A stretch of 64,000 nucleotides of DNA from the NCBI RefSeq assembly GCF_040712315.1, contig NC_134013.1, forward strand, positions 5,057,001 through 5,121,000. Reading direction: 5' to 3'. The notes below the pieces were generated by a model. That model made no database searches. It was not told the origin of the DNA and was given only the letters and a program-made list of their open reading frames with translations. A program made the position numbers and the translations under genes. This document shows positions 55,407 through 64,000 of this stretch, piece by piece. How positions within the stretch are numbered: position 1 is the stretch's first letter; every line of letters starts with the position of its first letter. The stretch comes from Castanea sativa. Lineage: Eukaryota; Streptophyta; Magnoliopsida; Fagales; Fagaceae.

Positions 55407-55790
55407 AAATCCTTTATTACGTTTACATACTTAGCAATAACTTGTGAGAAATATTCATGTACTAATGACATGGGTGCTATGTGATTGCAAGCTTCAGCTT
55501 CTTCTATAATGTCGAATCGATGAGAAGAAGCTAGATTCTTCAGCAATGTTTCTATATAAATTTATATGGGGTGGCAATGCGGTTGTGTTGGTTTCATGTT
55601 TACTTTTCTTTTTCTTTCTGGTCATGCTTGTATTTTCTTATCAGCTATGTAATATCCAAGTTGTTATAACAAGGAATATTGTCTGCTCACCATGTTTACT
55701 TGGTGGAAGCAGAATTTATATGGTCTACTTGAAAAAGTACAATTTCAGAACTTATTTCAATACCATTATTGCTCCTAATTCTATAGCTAC
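55407..55790 (+). repeat. EF-hand 3' UTR (copy 8)
   Basis: Family 3' UTR with AGCTTCTTCT...AGAAGAAGCT (a perfect 10-bp stem) and TAATATCCAAGTTGTTATAA. This is the last unit sequence in the window. Confidence 0.7.
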
Positions 55791-56399
55791 TAAAATTTAT
55801 AAGTCCAATTAATGAATACCCTCAAAGCATTCTTTAAAGATGGGACAATCAATACAGTTGAGCAAAATATGGCACACAAGTTACTTTCAATTTAAAAATC
55901 CACTATTTCTTTTTTTTCTTTTTTTTTCTTTTTTTCTTTGCTTCCCAATTCAGGTGAAATCCAATCAATACCTTCTTAAAAATGCCTTAAGATAGGTATT
56001 AACAACCACCAAAATTTAATAATTAGATTCTTTCGTGTCAAATTTTCTCAATTATTTTCATAGAAAAAAATTTAGGACAACAATTCTGATGTAGTGGATT
56101 GTGATTGGTGGAGAAAAAACAGCTGCTTTATGTAAAAATATCAGGCAATCAATCATAATCATAAAATAAAAACAAAAAAAAATAGTAAATGATATAATGT
56201 TAGAATTATTGTTTTTCATAGTTGAATTAAAAAGAATAAACAAATGCCGATGGAGGCAATCATGGGTTGCCAGCATGGACCCATCACCACCATGCACCAA
56301 CACTAAGTAAGATCGCAACAATCTCCAAAGAGATTCAAGAAATCATGCCCCCGGACGTTAGTAGAATATAAACGTTGGATACAACTCTCAGTAACACTT
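55791..56399. other. Intergenic, nothing recognised
   Basis: T-rich tracts and an A-rich centre. The 87-codon minus frame at 56058-56321 has no recognisable motif. No gene called. Confidence 0.45.
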
Positions 56400-56407
56400 G
56401 TTTTATT

Positions 56408-56802
56408 CAAGGTAGTCGATATTATACTGATACCAGCCGTACCGGCCTGTATGTATCGTACCAGGACATATACCGGTATCAAAATGTTAACGTTTCGTAC
56501 TAGTTTAAATACAGGCTATACCGGCCGATTTCTGGCAATACCGGCCAGTACCGAGCATACCTGCTGATACAGAAGGGAAAAGAAAAAATTAGTTTTGTAA
56601 TTTTTGAATTTTTGTAAGGACAGAATAGTAACTTACTTGCATTAACTTATTAGTATTATTTGTTTTCTTAGTATGCAATGAACAATATAAGCTTTTTTAT
56701 TTTTTATATTGTGTTTTTTTTTCTTTTTAACTGATGCTAAAGTCTAAAATCATGAATAATTTGTTCTGAATTGAGGTAATTTTTATGGTAATATTTATTA
56801 TA

Positions 56803-56843
<41 letters not shown>

Positions 56844-56947
56844 AAATAACGGTAAACCCTAAACAGTACACCGGTATTGACTGATACCAAATATATAGTT
56901 CCACCGGTGAAATCGGTACAACCTCCGATACAAGATTGACTCCCTTC
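56408..56947. mobile_element. hAT-like MITE, second copy of the GTACCGG family
   Basis: 540 bp with exact TSD GTTTTATT (56400-56407, 56948-56955). Left end CAAGGTAGTCGATATTATAC; right end reverse-complemented GAAGGGAGTCAATCTTG. Same layout as 2197-2798, including CCGGTATTGAC and GGTAAACCC near the right end and a CA/TA microsatellite (about 56803-56842) at the same internal place. Confidence 0.85.
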
Positions 56948-56955
56948 GTTTTATT

Positions 56956-57329
56956 ATATGAATTAGCCCATACAAATGTTGAATAAAAATTTTTTTTAAA
57001 AAAAACAATTTAAATATTAAGAACAATAATCAAAAGGAAGAATATGGCAGAGCATAATATTTGAATTCTGATCTTATCTTTTCATGCTCCTATGAAGAAC
57101 CAAGCATGGCAATATGAAGATATGATTCATGTGAATGCGTGTCTTAAGTCGCATTTTTTTTTTTTTAAGTGGCTATGTCACGCCCCAAACCCAACCAAGA
57201 GGGTTAAGCACGCAACAATAGCCGCACACTTACAAGGTTTTTTTTTCCCAGGAATTACAGGCTAGCTACTTTAATATAGATCAAATAGGTACTCTAAGGT
57301 AATAAAGGGTAGGGGAAGATTTCGTAGTG
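56956..57329. other. Intergenic, nothing recognised
   Basis: A-rich start, poly-T tracts near 57150 and 57240. No frame or repeat ends seen. Confidence 0.4.
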
Positions 57330-57770
57330 GAATTGTGAGCAACAAGGGATGGATTAAACTTGGGGATTGATTTGGGAATTACTAACCTAATAATTGAGGT
57401 GGATGCCCAGATGGTAATATCGCTCGTAAGCAACTAATGATATTCATCCTTTTAGTGCTATGGTTTCAAATTGCAAGATCCAGATATGCAATATGAAAGT
57501 TTGTTGAGTTATGGCAGATAATCCAGTAATCATGATGGACTTGATTGGTATTTGGAGTTAGTGATAGTCCTTAGGGGCTTTGGGGAAGGTGATGAAAGAT
57601 TTTTGTTTGCAATGCTTGACCAAATTTAAGCCAAGGTGAAGATTTGTTAGGTGTATTGATTTGGATATCCGTGTACAAACAAATTAGATTTAGAGAATTT
57701 AAGGATTTTTGTTATGTGCTAGTTGTGGTGATAGAGAGCTATTCGGATATATTTGGGATTTTATGCAACT
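57330..57770. repeat. Duplicated non-coding block, copy 2
   Basis: Paralogue of 53400-53935, with the insertion TATGCAATATGAAAGTTTG and several small indels. Suggests a duplication separate from the EF-hand units. Confidence 0.7.
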
Positions 57771-58920
57771 TTTTAATCTCTATATTTCTTAAATGAAACT
57801 CTCCACAGTAATACCACCCATAAACTTTATCTCTGATACCATTACCATATATTAGTCTTAAGCCAAACAACGTATATCTTTATCTCTGATACTATATCAA
57901 AATACCTAAGGGAGAGATTTGATGAAATGTATATTGTGATTAGATTAGATTGCAATTAGAAGTCTCTGTTTATATACAAGAGAAGAGAACTAACCGCCTA
58001 AAAATAACTAGCATAACAGAAATCTAAAACTAACACTAACAAGTCACGTGCAGATCACGTGTATATTAGCTGTACAGATATGAAAAACTAAAGCTACAAG
58101 TCGTTTACAACTATAACTACTAGGCTACAGGAACTTCATGCCGTTTAGCTTCATTCTTCATTTTGCAGGTAATCTTCTTTTCAATCTTCTCAACCTTCTG
58201 TGTTTGCTCAGTACCTACTTTTTCTTGACTAGAATTCTGATAGGCACGGTGGGGCTTATGGTTTCAATAACTTTCTGTTAATATATGTGGGATGGGAATT
58301 TGGCAAAATGAAAGATGAGCAAATAGAAAAGACCAGAAAAATGGGGGGGAAAATTTACTGTATAGTATATCAAAGGTGTAACTTCAACAGTACTAATCGT
58401 GGTTTACCCATGTTAATTGTTATCATTCACCTTCACTTTCACATTGTACCTTGTATTGAATTAAGCTACAAATACGAGCGTAAAAAAATTAAAAGAAAAA
58501 GAACAAACAAAAGCACGAGATGATGAAGGTGTGTGAATTTTCTTTTTGAGAGACGAAAACACACAGACAAAGAGAAAGATAAGAGGTTTTAAGTTTTAAC
58601 CCATGAGATAAAAAGGAACAATTCACCATCTGTTAGGCTTCACACAACGAGAAAGTAAAGGAAAAGTAAAAAAGTAGAGAAAAAGTGAGAATCAGCGGAG
58701 AAAATTAGTTGAGAAAAAGAGAGGAAGTAGAGTACTATATGAAGTAGAGTATTATCTACATGCACCACTAGGAACTTCCTCTCTCCCATGAAACCCTCCT
58801 CACCTAAATTTCTTGGACAGAGACGTTCAAGTGATACTACTTTGATTCGAGTCTTACACCTCACAGTTTTGTGCAATCTTGAATTGAAGCAATAAGGTTT
58901 TGAGAGTTGGGGCTGAAGAC
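57771..58920. other. Unassigned, possible LTR-element debris
   Basis: Minus-strand TGGTATCAGAG and TAGTATCAGAG strings near 57835 and 57885 resemble primer-binding sites, and 57900-58250 has LTR-like composition. No matching second LTR or duplication is visible. Frames at 58287-58523 (+) and 58640-58876 (-) show no recognisable domain. Confidence 0.3.
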
Positions 58921-58930
58921 CGTGTGTGTG

Positions 58931-59182
58931 GGATCCAGATCCTCTAGAGTTCTTAGGGTACTCTACCAGTAGAGTTCATTAAATCCTAACCACTCTTTAA
59001 TGATTTAATGGTTTAGATTCTGCCATGTCAGCATTTCATTAATAATATTCTTGAAATAATAAAATAATGTTGTAAACAAAACAATTAAGATGATTGTTAA
59101 TGAAATGCTGACATGGCAAAATCTAGACCATTAAATCATTAAAGAGTGGTTAGGATTTAATGAACTCTAGAGGATCTGAATC

Positions 59183-59183
<1 letters not shown>
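58931..59183. mobile_element. Long foldback MITE
   Basis: Arms 58931-59043 and 59098-59183 are inverted repeats nearly base for base (CATTAAATCCTAACCACTCT against AGAGTGGTTAGGATTTAATG; ATGTCAGCATTTCATTAA against TTAATGAAATGCTGACAT) around a loop of about 54 bp. The left arm has about 25 extra bases. CGTGTGTGTG flanks both sides, but the right flank is a GT microsatellite, so the duplication is uncertain. Confidence 0.8.

Positions 59184-59184
<1 letters not shown>

Positions 59185-59226
<42 letters not shown>
59185..59226. repeat. GT microsatellite
   Basis: About 20 GT units directly at the right edge of the foldback element. Confidence 0.95.
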
Positions 59227-59229
<3 letters not shown>

Positions 59230-59234
59230 TGTTT

Positions 59235-59850
59235 ATACCGGAGCGGACTTGGGATTTTAAGTTAAGGGAGGCCGAAGTATAAAAAGAAAAAAATTTCAAA
59301 TAGGTACGCATATAGTACTAACAAACTAACAACCAAGATCAATATACAAAATCATCATATATTGTTTCTTAATACATTAAGATGCAATCATTTATCAACA
59401 ATGACAAAAAAAAAATACAAAATAATATTGTTTTTTAAGAGTATCAACTATTAAAAAAAAAAAAAAATTATTATTTTCACAAACCAATACTTACTTTTGC
59501 TACTTTAATATAGCATTTGAAATATCTCGTATAGTAGTGTTTTTGGTATTTAGTGTTCTAAATACTAAATATTTACCATTTAGAACATCTAATGCTAGTA
59601 TTTTAATACTAGGTTGACTAAGATTTTTTTATTTTAAATTTTTGTTTTTGTTAAGTTTTTTAGTTGGGTAGTTGATAATTGGGCTAGGCTAATTAAAAGA
59701 GTGGGAGTCTAAATTTTTGGAAGAGTGAAACATAACTCTAGAAATAATATATATATATATAATCATTAAAAAAATTCTTTTTCTTTTCTTTGGGCTAGGG
59801 GGTTTTTTCCATTTTTTTCTTTGGGCTGGGCCCCTTGGCCCCCTTGTGGG
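59235..59850. other. Degenerate element of the GGCGGAGCC type (left part)
   Basis: CGGAGCGGACTTGGGATTTT and, near 59812, GGGCTGGGCCCCTTGGCCCC resemble the ends of elements like 19483-19846. The middle is AT-rich. The element at 59851 appears to be inserted in it. No gene. Confidence 0.35.
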
Positions 59851-61003
59851 TAGACATGGCAAAACAGGCGGGTCGGGTTGACTCGGGCCATCGGTTGCAG
59901 GTCGGGTTGACCTGTATTTTTCATATGAATTTTTTTTTATAGAAAAAATAGCATGTATTTTCCATTTGGAAAGTCATGCAACGAATTACTTGATGTAAAA
60001 TGCATTACTTTGAATTCACAACTTATATCAAGAATGAACTACACTTATTAATACTTATTCAATAATTTTAAAATTATACAAATCCTAACATTGCTATCTA
60101 AAACAAAATAACACAATTAAAAGTAAAACAAATACACAAGTTTTATTTCTATACAATATTAACATCCCAAAATATAAAACAAAATTACAAATGACTTATT
60201 GGATAATTCATTTGACAAAGAATAAAAACATATAAGAAATTTACAATCTTGAAAATTAATTTTATAATCTATTGTCAATTGTAGTTGACACTCTATTTCA
60301 GTTAGAGATATACATTAAAGTTTGATTGTTTACTTATTTATACATGGTCTGTTTTATAAATATCATTTCATTGTTAAGCAACACACACTCTAGAAAATTT
60401 CATAATTTACTTTGAAAAGCCGTTTATTTTGGGCACAAATTGTTAAAAAATAGGTCTAAGCATTCATAATTTATGTTAATTTGATACTTTGGCTTCACTA
60501 TTTTCAATCCCCCCCGAACACAGCTTACAACTTTCAGCGTACTGTGCTCTCCAAAGAGCAACTCTTCTCACACTTGTGAATGTTTCTCACACATGTTTAC
60601 AATTTTAAATTTATGTTTTTAACTGTACTGTAACCAGATTATCTAGCATGTATTTTGCTATTTGATATCTAAAAATCTTTACTCATTACAAAATGTTCAA
60701 TCATTCATCTTTCAATTAATTTGCATGCAGTTATGTGAATGTCTCAAGTGTTTCCTTAAAGTTCACAACCAACAATTAAACCAATATTGTCTTAATTTCA
60801 TATCTTTCCTTTTCTTTTACAAAAACAAAAAGTTTTAAAAAATGGTTCAAGTCGGGTCAGGTCAGGTTGACCCACAAAAAACACGGGTCGGGTCACGGGT
60901 CAACTCGTTTTTGCTTCGGGTCAAAAAAATCGAGTTTGGGTCAGGTATTTTTCGGGTCAAGTCGGGTCGGGTCAGAAAATTCTGACCCATTTTGCCATGT
61001 CTA
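59851..61003. mobile_element. hAT-like non-autonomous element, 1153 bp
   Basis: Terminal inverted repeats TAGACATGGCAAAA, exact 8-bp duplication CTTGTGGG (59843-59850, 61004-61011). Ends carry repeated GGGTCGGGT/GGGTTGACC words; the centre is AT-rich without a transposase frame. A 62-codon frame over the right end is a by-product of those repeats. End sequence and duplication resemble the element at 6233. Confidence 0.9.
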
Positions 61004-61011
61004 CTTGTGGG

Positions 61012-62065
61012 TCTATCTCTATGTATATATATTTGAGAATATGCATGAATACTAACAAAATTAATTCAACAAAACCTCTAGCAGAAAGTTTATTAGTAAA
61101 TGTAGTATGGGGATACCAAAAAAGTCTTTCAAAGTGTACGAAAACCTCACATGAGCATAGTTCAATGCTAATCCAATTTAATTATGAGAAATGCAACAGA
61201 GTAGTAACTTATTTGTATTTTTACTGTTTTAACTGAATAAAGGTTATGCTTATGTGTCTCTTTTTTTTCATGCAATCACTCTCTTAGTCTTTATTTTTCT
61301 TTAATGCTTAATTTATTTCTCCCGTAATCTCTTTATGTTTGTTACTATTTTGCCAAGAGTTTTAAAGCTCAGTGGCACTACCAAATGATCTTCATGAAAG
61401 GAATCTTGGTTCATCTCCTCTCATCCTCACATATGATAACTAAAAAGAAAAAGGTTTGGCAATTTTTGCGAAGAAAGTAAATTATCTTAATATTAATATA
61501 AGACAAGATAAATATTTAATAGGGATTATGTTCTAGTTAGACTTTGAGTAACTCTTCAAAAGTTATATTGCTCAATATCCTTTTTCCAAAATAATAGTTT
61601 AGGCCCATTGTTGGAATAAATTTCTTTCCTACAACTATCATGTGTATCAAATCTAAATATGAAGGAGATTAATCATTAAAAAGTCACTAATTTAAGAAAA
61701 GTACTTATTGCATTTTTAAGAAAAAATTTGTAAATATAGTAAATGGCTAATCTCATAAATTTAACAATAAATGGAAACCGATTATTTTGAAATTTTGCAT
61801 ATGATTAAACTATAATAGATTTAAATTAAAATGTGTATTCAAGAAAATATTGATTAATAAAAAACAATTGAGTGATACCTTTATAAAAGCTACATTAAAT
61901 GTAGCATAAATCAAACCATTTACCAGTAATATATCTCACACAAATATAGTGTAAATTCAAGTGTAATAAAATGGTACTATATTTAATGTTTCTATGAAAA
62001 ATTTTAAGCAAGCAAAGCAACCTACCGTTTATAAATAGCAATGGAAAAATATACATACATATAAA
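61012..62065. other. Intergenic, nothing recognised
   Basis: AT-rich. Short frames only (for example 60997-61236, +), none with a recognisable motif. Confidence 0.45.
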
Positions 62066-62069
62066 TCAT

Positions 62070-62696
62070 ACCCTCCTTAATCTTATTCCAAAAGTGAAGA
62101 GTCCTGAAAAAGTTTCTGATTTTCGACCTATAGCTCTTTGTAATATTCTATACAAATTAGTTTCCAAAGTGCTTACAAATAGGTTAAAAAAGATTTTTCC
62201 TTTCATTATTTCTGAGTCTCAAAGTGCCTTCCAAGCAGATAAGGCAATCTCAGATAATATACTAGTGGCATTTGAAACTTTACATCATATGCAATCCAAA
62301 AAGAGGGGAAAAGATGGTTATATGGCTATGAAATTAGACATGAGCAAGGCATATGATAGGGTGGAGTGGGATTTTTTGAAAAAAATTATGGAGAGGATGG
62401 GGTTTCATTCAAAGTGGGTTGGGTGGATTTATGAGTGTGTGAGTACTGTTTCTTTTTCTATTCTGGTGAATGGGGAACCAAGGGGGCATATAGTGCCATC
62501 TAGGGGGTTGAGACAAGGGGATCCTTTATCTCCATACCTTTTCTTATTATGTTCTGAGGGGCTTAATGGGTTGATAAATAATGCTGTTGGGGAAGGGAAA
62601 ATTCAGGGATATTCTCTTTGTAGGAATGGACCAAAAATATCTTACTTGTTTTTTGCAGTTGACAACGTGTTATTTTGTAGAGCAAGGTTTATTTGA
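62070..62696 (+). pseudogene. LINE reverse transcriptase, N-terminal part, frameshifted
   Basis: RVT_1-type reverse transcriptase: SDFRPIALCNILYKLVSKVL, the first catalytic Asp in KLDMSKAYDRVEW, then GLRQGDPLSPYLF. The expected FADD box reads FAVDNVLF, so one of the two catalytic aspartates is lost. The frame stops at 62694-62696 through a 1-base shift, after which the protein continues in another frame. It would copy the LINE RNA at a nicked chromosomal site, but this copy is inactive. There is no ATG at the homology start because the copy is 5' truncated. Confidence 0.88.
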
Positions 62697-64000
62697 TGTC
62701 AACAATACAAAATATTTTGGAGGTCTATCAACTTGCTTCAGGTCAACAAATAAACAAGGAGAAAACTACTCTCTTTTTTGGCAAAGCTGTTAGTGATATA
62801 GCAAAAAATTCTATAAAAAAGCTACTTGAGGTACTGGAGATAAAACAGTATGAAAGATACTTGGGACTTCCAGCAGTGGTGGGAAAAAATAGGAGGGCAA
62901 GTTTGAATTACATAAAAGATCGGGTTTGGAATAAATTACAAGGGTGGAAAGAAAAACTTCTATCTCAAGCCGAAAAAGAAGTGTTGCTAAAGGCGGTGGT
63001 CCAAGCTATTCCCACATTTGCTATGGGTTGCTTCAAGCTTCCGGTGAGCTTATGTAGGGAGATTGAGATGCTAATTAGAAAATTTTGGTGGGGACAAAGG
63101 GGAGAGAGAAGGAAGATTCACTGGAAAAATTGGGAGACACTTTGTAGACCTAAGAAAGAAGGGGGAATGGGTTTTAAGGAGTTGGCGAAATTCAACGATG
63201 CTATGCTGGCAAAACAAGTGTGGAGACTTATCCACAATAAAAACTCCTTATTTTATCGTGTGTTTAAGTCAAAATACTTTCCATCAGGTACAATCTTTGA
63301 TGCCAAAAATTCTTCCGGGTCTTTTGCTTGGATCAGCATTTTGAGGGCGAGAAATGTAATATCAATGGGGGCAAAATGGAGAATAGGGGATGGTCATTCC
63401 ATAAGGGTATTTAGAGATAACTGGATACCAGATGCATCGGGTGGAAGGGTAATCTCAGAAGCGTGGGCAAGGAATGGGGAGATGAAAGTTGCAGAACTGA
63501 TTGATACAGAATTGGGCTACTGGAAAAGCAGAATAATTGATGAATGCTTGGTACCTTTCGATGCCCAAAGGATTAAGGCAATTCCATTGTGTAATACTCC
63601 ACAACCGGACCTCCTGTATTGGGCATTTGAGAAGGATGGAATGTACTCTGTAAAATCGGGATATCGAGCCTTGTGCGAAGAAGCAAGGAATGAGCAAGCA
63701 TCGGGTTCAAGCTCAGTTCTGTCTGCGGGTTTCTGGTCGAGTATTTGGAAACTACAGGTGCCGGGGAAGAAAAAGCATTTTATGTGGAAAGCATGCTCAG
63801 ACTGTTTGCCTACAAAAATGCAACTGGTGAAGAGAAGAGTGTTGACTAACTCGATCTGTCACCTATGTAACCGAGTCGATGAGGACACGCACCATGCTTT
63901 GTGGGGTTGTGAATCAATTAAACAGGTCTGGGACAGAGATTTCTACTGGATTAATCACTTCGAAGCTTCACAGGGCTTGTTTCAAGATTTGGTGGCGCTA
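62696..64000 (+). pseudogene. LINE ORF2, C-terminal part with zf-RVT domain, open to window edge
   Basis: 435 codons without a stop from 62696 to the last base. It begins at the RT thumb region (LEVYQLASGQQINKEKT), then YLGLPAVVGKNR, a connection region with WKNWETLCRPKKEGGMGFK, and W-rich segments (AKWRIGDGHSIRVFRDNWIP). The zf-RVT domain follows: YSVKSGYR, WKLQVPGKKKHFMWK, then CHLCNRVDEDTHHALWGC. It is in a different frame from the catalytic part, so it is not expressible as one protein here. The long open frame suggests the copy is young. An RNase H domain may follow outside the window. Confidence 0.85.

Larger units (their letters stand above)
62066..64000 (+). mobile_element. 5'-truncated plant LINE (L1-type), runs off the window
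   Basis: Sequence similar to the second ORF of plant L1-type LINEs begins abruptly at about 62066, inside the reverse transcriptase. No endonuclease or first ORF precedes it. The abrupt 5' end is typical of incomplete target-primed reverse transcription. The 3' end and poly-A tail lie beyond the window. Confidence 0.88.

Noticed and set aside
56058..56321. 87-codon minus-strand frame
   Set aside because: Low-complexity Ile/Phe-rich translation of AT-rich DNA, no start context or motif.
58640..58876. 78-codon minus-strand frame
   Set aside because: No recognisable domain and a low-complexity Phe/Leu/Ser end derived from an A-rich tract.

Overview
The window is nuclear DNA from a flowering plant, probably a woody eudicot. 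A Fagaceae-like genome is only a guess, based on the look of the SINE and TRIM families. It is AT-rich and has no operons or bacterial signals. It holds small intronless plant EF-hand genes, Ty1-copia retrotransposons of Sirevirus type, a plant LINE, tRNA-derived SINEs, a TRIM and many MITEs.

The host content is a tandem array of one duplicated unit, a single-exon gene for an 80-93 residue protein with two EF-hand loops. Four copies have an open frame: 14037-14303, 29348-29623, 51879-52160 and 55164-55406, all on +. Two are full-length or 5'-replaced pseudogenes (1656-1930, 21053-21341). Two are stubs cut off just after the start codon (25921, 48240). Each gene carries with it a conserved promoter block (TATA plus a pyrimidine-rich leader), a conserved 3' UTR and several kb of distal flank. 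Landmarks recur across the units, so almost all 'intergenic' DNA up to about 55.8 kb is decayed unit DNA plus insertions. The right end (55.8-64 kb) has no EF-hand unit.

Retroelements: 4109-11762 is a Sirevirus-like element on + (TSD AGAAC) with a decayed gag, no pol, and an intact 367-codon third ORF before its 3' LTR. At 31670-44798 lies a second element on -, reduced mostly to LTRs, a gag tail and 3' spacer. It is split by a third element (34532-43787, -) that has pol and a 398-codon ORF of the same third-ORF family but no gag. Solo LTRs lie at 15568, 17000, 20518, 22473, 47184 and 52967. A 936-bp TRIM lies at 50272-51207. A 5'-truncated LINE runs off the right edge.

DNA elements: hAT-like MITEs with 7-8 bp duplications (2197, 6233, 12120, 56408, 59851; a weaker one at 19483), a 9-bp-TSD Mutator-like foldback (19159), a Tourist/Harbinger-like MITE (23607) and a long foldback (58931). 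At least four SINE copies of one family, all on -, sit in the EF-hand flanks.

Most worth checking are the noncoding features of the Sirevirus elements. Both third ORFs begin just after a pyrimidine tract plus AG, which looks like a splice acceptor. A TTTTGTCAC/polypurine module occurs after each third ORF and again at the 3' LTR. Palindromic TCGA clusters occur both in LTRs and upstream of the third ORF.
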